A stretch of 64,000 nucleotides of DNA, from contig NZ_KE386907.1 in assembly GCF_000429485.1 (NCBI RefSeq), positions 567,096 through 631,095 on the forward strand, in the 5' to 3' direction. Of the stretch, positions 7,895 to 15,027 are shown in pieces (the first letter of the stretch is position 1; the number at the start of each line of letters is the position of its first letter). Under the pieces are notes generated by a model. The model worked only from the letters and a program-made list of their open reading frames with translations. It was not told where the DNA came from and made no database searches. This stretch comes from Aliagarivorans marinus DSM 23064. Lineage in GTDB: Bacteria > Pseudomonadota > Gammaproteobacteria > Enterobacterales > Celerinatantimonadaceae. A program made the position numbers and the translations under genes.

Positions 7895-9217
7895 TTAGAA
7901 TGCCAGCAGCTGAGAGGCGATAGCAAAATAGATCAGCACGCCGCTAATGTCTGACAGCGAGGTAATCATCGGCGCGCTGGCCGAGGCTGGGTCCATGCCC
8001 AGTTTGTGCAGCACAAACGGCAGGAAAGTGCCCACCAGGCTGCCCACCATCACAATCGCCACCATACTTAGACCGACGACCATGGCTACGTCGCTGCCGC
8101 CGCGCATCATCCCCAAACCAAATACTGCAGCGGCCATACACAAACCCAGACCTAGCGCGACAAACACTTCGCGTAGCATGATCTTGCTACAGTCTTTGAG
8201 CTGCACCTCGCCGGTGGCCAAGGCGCGCACCATCAGGGTAGCCGACTGTGAGCCCGCGTTACCGCCGCTGTCGATAAGCAGTGGCAGGAAGAATACCAAG
8301 GCCACATAAGCGCCGATCAGATCTTCATAGTGAGCGATCCCCGCCCCGGAAAAGACATTGCCGAACACCAGCAGCACCAGCCACAGCACCCGCTTTTTAA
8401 ACAGCTGGAAGATGGAGGCATCTTTAAGATTGGTGGTCAGTTTGCCGATGTTGGCACTTTTGTGCATATCTTCGGTGGCTTCCTCGGTGACCACATCCAA
8501 GATGTCATCGTAGGTGATGATGCCTAAAAGTTGGTTTTGCGCATCGGTCACCGGCAGGGCCATCAGGTCATAGCGGCGAACGATCTTGGCGACCTCTTCT
8601 TTGTGGGTATCGACATTAACTGCGATAACCTCTTTGACCATCAGCTCTGCGATGGTCTGATTGGCACCGGCCAGAAGCAGCTCGCGCAGCGATACCGTGC
8701 CCAGCAGCTGGCGGTTTTCATCCACCACATAGGCGTTGTAGACGGTCTCGGCATCGGGCGAGATCTGGCGCAAGCGGGCAATCGCCTGCTCAGGGTTAAG
8801 CTCCGGTGCCAAGGTGGCATACTTCGAGGTCATTATCGCCCCGGCGCAGTGCTCCTGATAAGACGCCAACATGCGGATGTCTTCTCGCTCAGCGTGGGCA
8901 AGCGCTAGCAGCAGCTGTTGCTGTGCGCCTTCGGGCATCCGGTTGTAGAAATCCACTCTATCATCCGGGTCCATCTTACTGACCAAGTCGCTGAGCTGTG
9001 GGCGCGGCAGACGGGTGGCTAGCGCCACTTGGTTACGCTCACTAAGGTGGCTTACCACCTTGGCTTGAATGGCCAAACCTAGTTGGCGAAATAGCTCCAA
9101 CATCTCGCCGCGTGACAAGCTATTGAAGCGCTCAGCCACGTCGGCCGGTTGGCTGGCCAAGTACACCTTATCGTCGGCGGTGACGATAAGCTTGGGATTG
9201 CTTTGTACAAATTCCAT
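7895..9217 (-). CDS. mgtE: MgtE-type magnesium channel/transporter
   Basis: The 440-residue protein has the full MgtE architecture. An N-terminal superhelical domain (residues 1-125, with a DPDDRVDFYNRMPE motif) is followed by two CBS domains (roughly 130-250, with VIAVNVDTHKEEVAKIVRRYDLMALPV). Then comes a connecting helix and a five-helix membrane domain with the signature DSGGNAGSQSATLMVRALA. MgtE is a homodimeric Mg2+ channel of the inner membrane gated by Mg2+ bound between the N and CBS domains. AGGAG precedes the ATG. A structured leader or small RNA with its own promoter and terminator lies 260-400 bases upstream on the same strand. Confidence 0.95.
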   Translation of the reverse strand: MEFVQSNPKLIVTADDKVYLASQPADVAERFNSLSRGEMLELFRQLGLAIQAKVVSHLSERNQVALATRLPRPQLSDLVSKMDPDDRVDFYNRMPEGAQQQLLLALAHAEREDIRMLASYQEHCAGAIMTSKYATLAPELNPEQAIARLRQISPDAETVYNAYVVDENRQLLGTVSLRELLLAGANQTIAELMVKEVIAVNVDTHKEEVAKIVRRYDLMALPVTDAQNQLLGIITYDDILDVVTEEATEDMHKSANIGKLTTNLKDASIFQLFKKRVLWLVLLVFGNVFSGAGIAHYEDLIGAYVALVFFLPLLIDSGGNAGSQSATLMVRALATGEVQLKDCSKIMLREVFVALGLGLCMAAAVFGLGMMRGGSDVAMVVGLSMVAIVMVGSLVGTFLPFVLHKLGMDPASASAPMITSLSDISGVLIYFAIASQLLAF

Positions 9218-9477
9218 GCTGTTCTCCTGACATTAGGGCATCTCAGGTAGACCCAGCTCGGTTCAAGAGCACTAAATAGTTGATCGCACATTCATGAGTA
9301 ACTAATTCACGAACAGCTATGTAGTGAAATTGACCAAGGCAATGCTTACATTAGGGGCTTGCTGAACGCAGAAAAGCTGCAACAATACCGTCAAATGCAC
9401 AGGCAATGACTACGAGTTTTAGACAAGTTAGATAATTGGCCGTATGGCCGGGCAGGAATCGATCGCCATAGCGATCT

Positions 9478-9505
9478 AAAAACGCTGCCTCACTCCGGTG
9501 AGGCA
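9478..9505 (-). terminator. hairpin with T run ahead of mgtE
   Basis: TGCCTCAC (9486-9493) and GTGAGGCA (9498-9505) form a perfect 8-bp stem with a 4-base loop; read on the minus strand it is followed by GCGTTTTT. It could end the upstream 9645-10337 gene or attenuate mgtE. Confidence 0.7.
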
Positions 9506-9577
9506 ACAAGGACACACCAGAGACGTTACTGACTGTTCAAACTACAACTGTCGGGGTCCACGGAGTGCTCCTCTGGT
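9478..9577 (-). ncRNA. candidate structured leader or small RNA upstream of mgtE
   Basis: On the minus strand a predicted promoter is followed by a stretch closed by a 7-bp pairing (bases 9516-9522 with 9571-9577, ACCAGAG/CTCTGGT), then a terminator hairpin and T run. The transcript would be about 100 bases and ends 260 bases before mgtE. This is the order expected of a riboswitch with terminator or of a separate small RNA. It does not match the M-box, yybP-ykoY or fluoride consensus as I recall them. Two more hairpins lie between it and mgtE (9461-9476 GATCGC/GCGATC and 9438-9449 GGCC/GGCC). The rest of the 9218-9644 gap shows nothing else. Confidence 0.4.
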
Positions 9578-9591
9578 TAAAAATCGCGGGG

Positions 9592-9620
9592 AATGTACAG
9601 GCAATCACACTGTCATTCAA
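9592..9620 (-). promoter_or_regulatory. predicted sigma-70 promoter for the mgtE leader/small RNA
   Basis: On the minus strand TTGAAT (9615-9620) and TACATT (9592-9597) match 4 of 6 bases each of the -35 and -10 consensus, with an exact 17-base spacer. A start site about 7 bases downstream would begin transcription just before the paired element. Confidence 0.4.
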
Positions 9621-9644
9621 GTAAATATTGAATTTTCCTACCAT

Positions 9645-10337
9645 CTAGCCATCGGAAATCATCCATTTAACACACAATGTGTCGGCCTTGCCGTTGAGCC
9701 AAGACAGGTATTGCAGCTCATCCCCCTCGGGAACCTCCAGCCAGAGCTGGCACATCGCTTGGTCCTCGGGACAGACTTCGGGATGGGTGAGCAAGTGGTT
9801 GCCACGTACCCATCGCCAATCCTCTTCGGCTAAGCGGGTGGACACGCGCAATTGATTGGCTTCTAACCACGCTTCCAGCCACGGCGCGAAATGCTTGCCG
9901 TAGTTCAGCTCCAACAAGCCGGGCACAAAGCCCCAATCGCCATGGGAGGAGTAGCAATCGCTGCGGCGCAGATCAAACACCATGTTCCCCACTAAGGTGT
10001 CCTGATATGCCGCTACCCAGTCGGTGCGAATGTGTACCTCGGCGGCCCACTGATAGACGGGCCCAAGATGCCGGCGCGCTAACGTCACCCGCACCGTCGC
10101 TCCTTCCGGTAAGTCGAAGCGGTACAAACCCACTGAGTTAGCCTCGGCGATCTGCTTTTCACCAAAGTTCAGACTGCTGATCATCTTGCCCTCGCCAATG
10201 CATTCGAGCTGAAAGAACTGCTCTTCCCCCTCCAGCATGATGTAGCGACTAAAGAAACTGGCATCGCAAGTCGGCGCTCCCCGCGCGAAGGCCTGATTGG
10301 CGATAAGCAATAGGGCTATCCCGAGAATTTTATGCAT
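9645..10337 (-). CDS. predicted periplasmic protein of unknown function
   Basis: The product of 230 residues begins with a clean signal peptide (MHKILGIALLLIANQAFA, then RGAPTC). The ATG at 10337 follows AGGAG at 7 bases, so the longer upstream frame is discounted. The mature part has six cysteines, including two near the C-terminus (VCPEDQAMC), and no motif I recognise. It is rich in Trp and acidic residues. The gene is monocistronic on the minus strand upstream of the mgtE leader and divergent from the GH8 gene. Secretion is well supported; function is unknown. Confidence 0.7.
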   Translation of the reverse strand: MHKILGIALLLIANQAFARGAPTCDASFFSRYIMLEGEEQFFQLECIGEGKMISSLNFGEKQIAEANSVGLYRFDLPEGATVRVTLARRHLGPVYQWAAEVHIRTDWVAAYQDTLVGNMVFDLRRSDCYSSHGDWGFVPGLLELNYGKHFAPWLEAWLEANQLRVSTRLAEEDWRWVRGNHLLTHPEVCPEDQAMCQLWLEVPEGDELQYLSWLNGKADTLCVKWMISDG

Positions 10338-10475
10338 CCTTGCTCCTGCTTGCTGCAGTAATGGCTGTTGTTTAAACAAGGTATAACAGCTAATTGCACT
10401 TTAAAACAACCAGTTAAGTATCTGGAATCTCGCTTGCCATCAATGACCTAGCCAATTGATTTTACGTTTTTTCGT

Positions 10476-10616
10476 ATTGCCATTGCGCTAACGATTCTGA
10501 TGATGAATCTGACGTCATCGGAAGAGTTTTTCAGTGATGCTATTAACTTTATTATCATTTTTAGTTGTCGTGGAATTGTCATTGCGCACATTCCCCTTTA
10601 ACAATTTGTCATTGCG
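10476..10616 (+). promoter_or_regulatory. repeated TTGTCATTGCG-like boxes upstream of the GH8 gene
   Basis: Two copies of TTGTCATTGCG (within 10574-10586 and 10604-10616) lie exactly 30 bases apart, and a related ATTGCCATTGCG lies at 10476-10487. Spacing of about three helical turns suggests regulator binding on one DNA face. The 389-base gap (10338-10726) between the divergent genes holds no other feature I can support. Confidence 0.35.
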
Positions 10617-10726
10617 AGAACGTTCTTTGGGTTGGTGGCCGGCACCGACCAAGGGATGGAAGGCACTATTGCGTGGTTGGTTGCTCTCCGTCATATGAAT
10701 GGACAACTTGTGCAAGGAGCACGCAA

Positions 10727-13024
10727 GTGAAACGACTTAAGATTTGTGGCCTGGCCTTAGTGCTCGCCACTGCCAGCCAATGGAGCGCAGCAGAATTACT
10801 GCAACGCGGCGAGCTAGAACACGGTGAGCTACTCCCCGGCTATACCAGCCTTATCGACAGCCCATTTAACGGCGTCGCCAGCTATGCCAATGGCGATGGC
10901 GTCAACTACTCCTACCCCTATGTACTTGAGAGCAGTCAATATCGATTGGATGTGCGTGGTGCATCCAGCGATAGCAGCGCGGCTGGGATCAGCGTCTATC
11001 TGGGGCAACAGAAAGTGGCAGCGCTGAGTTTTAGCGACACGGCAGCCAGCGTTGCCTCGGCAGAGTTTGATCTGGGCGCGGCATTATCGCCAAACGCGAT
11101 CAGCTTTGTGCTAGAGAGCGATGATGGCAGTAACGATACCTATCTGGACTGGTTTGAGTTACACCGCTTAGGTGAGGTGCCGCCACTGCCGGCCGCCCCG
11201 GTTCTGCCTAGCCAAGGCGTTTACCACTCCGGTGAGTATCGCAATATGTTCGTCGAAGCGGGCTATTCTGCCGCCGAGGTGCAAGCCAAGGTAGAGGCCG
11301 CCTACGACCAACTATTCCACAGCAACGACCAACAGAACCAAGCGATATTTATCCCGGTCGGCGATGACATGGCCTACATCTGGGACGTGGGTAACAACGA
11401 TGTCCGCTCTGAGGGTATGTCCTATGGGATGATGATGGCCCTGCAGATGGACCGCAAAGCGGACTTCGACAAGCTGTGGAAATGGGCACATACCTACTCG
11501 CTCAACAAAACCGGCGATATGAAGGGATTCTTTGCCTGGCAGGTCAGCACCAGCGGCCAGGTGATGGACAACGGCCCCGCCCCGGATGGCGAGGAGTACT
11601 TTGTGACCGCGCTATTCTTCGCTTCCCACCGCTGGGGCGATGGCGAGGGGATCTTCAACTACAGCGCGCAAGCCAATCAGATCCTCAAAGATATGTATGG
11701 CAATGGCCAAACCCGCTACAACAACCAAGGCCAGCTGGAAGAGTTCACGCTGATCAACAAGCAGTCTCAGCAGATAGTGTTCTCCCCTAAAACCCCCACC
11801 GACAGTGCCTGGACCGACCCGTCTTACCACCTGCCTGCCTTCTATGAACTGTGGGCGCGCTGGGCGGATAACAACAACAGCTTCTGGGCGGATATGGCGG
11901 GTGTGAGTCGAGAGTTCTTTAAGACCACCGCTCACCCAAGCACGGGGCTATCCCCCGACTACGCCAACTTTGACGGCTCACCCCACGGCGAGTTTCAAGC
12001 CTGGAAGACCACCTTCCAGTACGATGCCTGGCGCACCATCGGCAATGCGGCGATGGACTACTACTGGTGGCAGGCCGACCCGTGGCAGGTTGATTGGGTA
12101 AACAGGTTACAGAGCTTCTTTGTCTCCCAAGGGATCGACAGCTATGCCAACTTGTACGAGCTCGATGGCCGGGTCTACCAGAACAACAGCGATCACTCGC
12201 CCGGTCTGGTGGCAATGAACGCCATGGCCAGCCTGGCCGCCGATCAGCAGCAGGCCTGGCAATTTGTCGATGCTCTGTGGAACACCGCGGTGCCCAGCGG
12301 CAAATGGCGTTACTACGATGGCTGTTTGTACATGTTTGGTATGCTCGCGCTCAGTGGCAACTATCAGATCTACTGCCCAGCGGGTGAATGTGACAGCACG
12401 ACGCCCCCCGACCCTTGCGCCGACGGCAGCTGTGGTAGCAACAACCAAAGCCCGGTGGCCCGCGATGATCAGACCGAGGTTAAGCAAGGCGAAAGCGTCA
12501 GTATTGCAGTACTGGCCAACGACAGCGATCCCGACAATGACGTGCTGAGCATCGTCAGCTTCAGCCAAGGAGCGTATGGCTCGGTGACTCAGGCTGGCGA
12601 TAGCCTGGTCTATCAGGCAGCGGCGGATTATAGCGGTCAAGACAGCTTCAGCTACACCATCACTGACGGCGAGCTAAGCGCCAGCGCGACGGTATCCATC
12701 ACGGTGTTAGGCGAGCTGCCACCGGTGGGCGATAGCAACTGCAGCTATAACTTGGTCAATAGCTGGCAAGACGGCTTTCAGGCCAGTATCAGTATTACCA
12801 ACAATGGCAGCAGCGTACTCAGCGCGTGGGAAGTCAACTGGTCCTATAGCGATGGCAGCGTGATAGACGGGCTGTGGAATGCCAATCTCAGTGGCAGTAA
12901 CCCTTATACCGCCAGTAACCTGTCCTGGAATGGCAACATCGCCCCCGGCAACAGCGTGGAGTTTGGCTTTAACGGCACTGGCCCCGGACAGGCCGCGCAG
13001 CTCACTGGCTCGGTGTGTCAGTAA
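10727..13024 (+). CDS. secreted multimodular GH8 glycoside hydrolase with C-terminal CBM2
   Basis: The GTG at 10727 follows AAGGAG and opens a signal peptide (MKRLKICGLALVL, cut near WSAA). Modules in order: a beta-sandwich resembling CBM35/CBM6 (residues 23-150), a GH8 catalytic domain (about 164-555), a cadherin/Ig-like domain (about 573-660, SPVARDDQTEVKQGESV then VLANDSDPDNDVLSI), and a CBM2 cellulose-binding module (670-765, with Trp in SAWEVNW and LSWNGN). The catalytic acid is Glu229 in RSEGMSYGMM. The catalytic domain resembles reducing-end xylose-releasing exo-oligoxylanase more than endoglucanase (DVGNNDVRSEGMSYG, APDGEEYF). It should attack xylan- or glucan-type plant or algal polymers outside the cell. 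It is monocistronic, with a terminator just after. Confidence 0.92.
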   Translation: MKRLKICGLALVLATASQWSAAELLQRGELEHGELLPGYTSLIDSPFNGVASYANGDGVNYSYPYVLESSQYRLDVRGASSDSSAAGISVYLGQQKVAALSFSDTAASVASAEFDLGAALSPNAISFVLESDDGSNDTYLDWFELHRLGEVPPLPAAPVLPSQGVYHSGEYRNMFVEAGYSAAEVQAKVEAAYDQLFHSNDQQNQAIFIPVGDDMAYIWDVGNNDVRSEGMSYGMMMALQMDRKADFDKLWKWAHTYSLNKTGDMKGFFAWQVSTSGQVMDNGPAPDGEEYFVTALFFASHRWGDGEGIFNYSAQANQILKDMYGNGQTRYNNQGQLEEFTLINKQSQQIVFSPKTPTDSAWTDPSYHLPAFYELWARWADNNNSFWADMAGVSREFFKTTAHPSTGLSPDYANFDGSPHGEFQAWKTTFQYDAWRTIGNAAMDYYWWQADPWQVDWVNRLQSFFVSQGIDSYANLYELDGRVYQNNSDHSPGLVAMNAMASLAADQQQAWQFVDALWNTAVPSGKWRYYDGCLYMFGMLALSGNYQIYCPAGECDSTTPPDPCADGSCGSNNQSPVARDDQTEVKQGESVSIAVLANDSDPDNDVLSIVSFSQGAYGSVTQAGDSLVYQAAADYSGQDSFSYTITDGELSASATVSITVLGELPPVGDSNCSYNLVNSWQDGFQASISITNNGSSVLSAWEVNWSYSDGSVIDGLWNANLSGSNPYTASNLSWNGNIAPGNSVEFGFNGTGPGQAAQLTGSVCQ

Positions 13025-13046
13025 GGCCTAAACCCTAGATTAACAG

Positions 13047-13069
13047 GGCTGCCAAGTGCAGCCTTTTTT
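13047..13069 (+). terminator. rho-independent terminator after the GH8 gene
   Basis: GGCTGC and GCAGCC form a 6-bp stem with a 5-base loop followed by TTTTTT. It overlaps the last bases of the convergent LysR gene. Confidence 0.85.
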
Positions 13070-13952
13070 ATTGCTGGGACGCGTTGAAATGTGCGACCAG
13101 CAACTCTTTTAGGGTAGTAAAGCGCGAGGCCAGTGGATGGTGGCGACGGGTGACCCACAGTACCGGCTCAGCCAACGCCTGCTTGAGCGTTATCACCCGC
13201 AGCGCCTGTTGATTGGCGAAGGCATCGACCGCAAACTTTGGCACCACGGTAAAACCGAGCCCGCGCGATACCGGCTCCAAAATCGATGAGATGTTGTTCA
13301 CAAACCCACTCACCGTGAGCTGCTCGAACTCGCTAAACTCTTGATAGTTCGCCGCCAACAGCCGTGAGGCATAGAGCTGGCCATCGGGGTGGTCTATAAA
13401 ACCTAACGCCAACAGCTCCTGCCACGCGCTACCGCTAAAGCTCGCGGGCACCACCAACGACAATGCCTCAGTGGCGATCCGCTCAACCTGCAGGGAGGCA
13501 TCTCGCGGCTCCCGGCTCATTAAGCCAACATCCAGCTCGCGCTTGCCCAGCATGGTCTCGATGCTATGGTTCGGCGCAAAATGGTAGTGGACATTCAACC
13601 CCGGATGGCGCTGTTGCAGCTCAAGCAACTCGGGGTACAGGGTCAGACCCAAGCTTCCGGGGCTGGCTAAGCGCAGCTTGCCGCTGTGGGGGTCGTCATG
13701 GCTTAGCTGAAACTCCAAGGCGCCCAGCTCGTCGAGGGTCTTGCGTGCCTGCTGATAGACCCTCTCACCCGCTTCACTTAGGCTAAAACGCTTACCTTCG
13801 CGGATTAGCAAAACCGTGGCGTAGTGCTGCTCTAATTTGCGGATATGCTGGCTGACACCGGGCTGGGTCATCGCCAGCCGTTCAGCGGTGCGGGTAAAGT
13901 GGCCGGTTTCTACCAGCATGCAGTAGGTACGCAGTTGCTCGAGACTAACCAT
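13068..13952 (-). CDS. LysR-family transcriptional regulator
   Basis: The 294-residue product has an N-terminal winged helix (MVSLEQLRTYCMLVETGHFTRTAERLAMTQPGVSQHIRKLE) and a two-lobe effector-binding domain, full length for the family. Its effector and targets are unknown. A perfect dyad with the T-N11-A form sits 12 bases upstream of its ATG and could be an autoregulatory site. The two DUF genes 91 bases upstream on the same strand may share transcription with it. Confidence 0.9.
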   Translation of the reverse strand: MVSLEQLRTYCMLVETGHFTRTAERLAMTQPGVSQHIRKLEQHYATVLLIREGKRFSLSEAGERVYQQARKTLDELGALEFQLSHDDPHSGKLRLASPGSLGLTLYPELLELQQRHPGLNVHYHFAPNHSIETMLGKRELDVGLMSREPRDASLQVERIATEALSLVVPASFSGSAWQELLALGFIDHPDGQLYASRLLAANYQEFSEFEQLTVSGFVNNISSILEPVSRGLGFTVVPKFAVDAFANQQALRVITLKQALAEPVLWVTRRHHPLASRFTTLKELLVAHFNASQQ

Positions 13953-13963
13953 AGAGATTTATT

Positions 13964-13981
13964 ATTATCGAAATTGATAAT
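13964..13981 (-). promoter_or_regulatory. dyad operator candidate upstream of the LysR gene
   Basis: ATTATC-GAAATT-GATAAT is a perfect 6-bp dyad with a 6-base spacer and fits the T-N11-A LysR box. It lies 12 bases before the start codon, a position typical of autorepression. Confidence 0.45.
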
Positions 13982-14043
13982 GATAAATTCTATTTACTGC
14001 GTTTGCGAGAATCACCGCTGATGGACGGGATTAGCGAAGTACT

Positions 14044-14436
14044 TTACTGGTCGATGTGACAACTGGAGCAACGCGACTGACCGGTCACCAAGCGCGACAA
14101 GGCGTAGCGATTGTTGGCGAAACGTAGATAGGCCCAATCGGCAATGGGCGCCAGCAATGGCCAACGTAATACCCTGAGCCAACGCTTACGGTTAACCGCC
14201 TGCCATAGCGCAACGTTGGCATCAACGCCCAGCAGCCAAATGCCTTGACTGTCTTGCACATGCAGAATGTCCAGTGCCTTTTGTTGGTCCAGCTCAGGAT
14301 AACGCTCGGTGATATCGGTTTGGTTTAAGTCTTCAAAACGCAGCCGCTGCAAGTGCTTGTCATAGCGATATAGCTGGCGCATCTCTTTAACGCACAAGGG
14401 GCACTGCCCATCATAAAACACCGTAAGTTGTGTCAT
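14044..14436 (-). CDS. DCC-family (DUF393) thiol-disulfide protein
   Basis: The product of 130 residues opens with VFYDGQCPLCVKEM, the DxxCPxC motif that names the DCC family, whose fold is predicted to be thioredoxin-like. The rest fits the family: a central helical part, RWPLLAPIADWAYLRFANNRY, and a second cysteine pair (CSSC) at the C-terminus. The family is thought to carry out thiol-disulfide chemistry; no substrate is known. GGGGGAG precedes the ATG. It lies 17 bases downstream of the DUF3429 membrane gene, so the two are probably co-transcribed. Confidence 0.85.
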   Translation of the reverse strand: MTQLTVFYDGQCPLCVKEMRQLYRYDKHLQRLRFEDLNQTDITERYPELDQQKALDILHVQDSQGIWLLGVDANVALWQAVNRKRWLRVLRWPLLAPIADWAYLRFANNRYALSRLVTGQSRCSSCHIDQ

Positions 14437-14453
14437 CTCACTCCCCCTTTTTG

Positions 14454-14921
14454 TTACGTCAGCAGCATCAGCAGATGCAGCACGACCACCGCTGCCGTCA
14501 AGCGCCCACGCAGCTGCCGATAACCGGGCTGCTGCTGATGATTAACCGCCATGTATTCCATCCACCATAACACCAGATAGCCCGTGGCGAGCAACAGCAA
14601 AGCCCAAATCGCAGTGAGCAGCCCACACCAAAAGCCAAGCAGTACCAGCCACGCCAGCACCGCAACCATGTTCGATTGCTGCAGCGGCCCCGCTTGCTCG
14701 GCCTCGCCTTGCAGAGCCTGCCCCCACAGCGCACCGCAAAGAAAGGACAAAATGATGGCGGAATAGCTGACGAAGGCCAGCTCACCGAGTAGCGCAATAT
14801 TGCCCTTGGCAAACAGACTTAGCAGCCATGCGATTGTAAAAGGGATAAGTCCTGCGTATCCCAGTTTGTTGGCCAAAGCTTGCTCCACTCTCTCGAAAAC
14901 GTATCTAGATAGGGGACGCAT
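14454..14921 (-). CDS. DUF3429 membrane protein
   Basis: The 155-residue protein has about five hydrophobic segments. It opens with KLGYAGLIPFTIAWLLSLF and has the FLCGALWG segment typical of DUF3429 inner-membrane proteins. The function of the family is unknown. It is the first gene of a likely two-gene unit with the DCC protein, which suggests a shared membrane redox role, but that is inference. No clear Shine-Dalgarno precedes the ATG. Confidence 0.75.
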   Translation of the reverse strand: MRPLSRYVFERVEQALANKLGYAGLIPFTIAWLLSLFAKGNIALLGELAFVSYSAIILSFLCGALWGQALQGEAEQAGPLQQSNMVAVLAWLVLLGFWCGLLTAIWALLLLATGYLVLWWMEYMAVNHQQQPGYRQLRGRLTAAVVVLHLLMLLT

Positions 14922-15027
14922 GGGCGGGTAATTAGCTCACTGATGGAGAAGGTTGAGCCTTTTAACGGGTAAATAAAGTGATCTCGTTAAGAGTTAAAAC
15001 CAAACTACAGGCCGCAAAAAGTGCAGG

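Noticed and set aside
9498-9833. Open 111-codon frame on the plus strand across the mgtE leader
   Set aside because: It crosses a structured non-coding region and the 3' end of an opposite-strand secreted protein gene; no ribosome binding site or motif.
12107-12640. Open 177-codon frame on the minus strand inside the GH8 gene
   Set aside because: It is antisense to a clearly coding catalytic domain and shows no independent pattern.
13976-13994. Fur-box-like GATAATGATAAATT sequence upstream of the LysR gene
   Set aside because: Only the first half matches the Fur consensus; a LysR dyad explains the site better.
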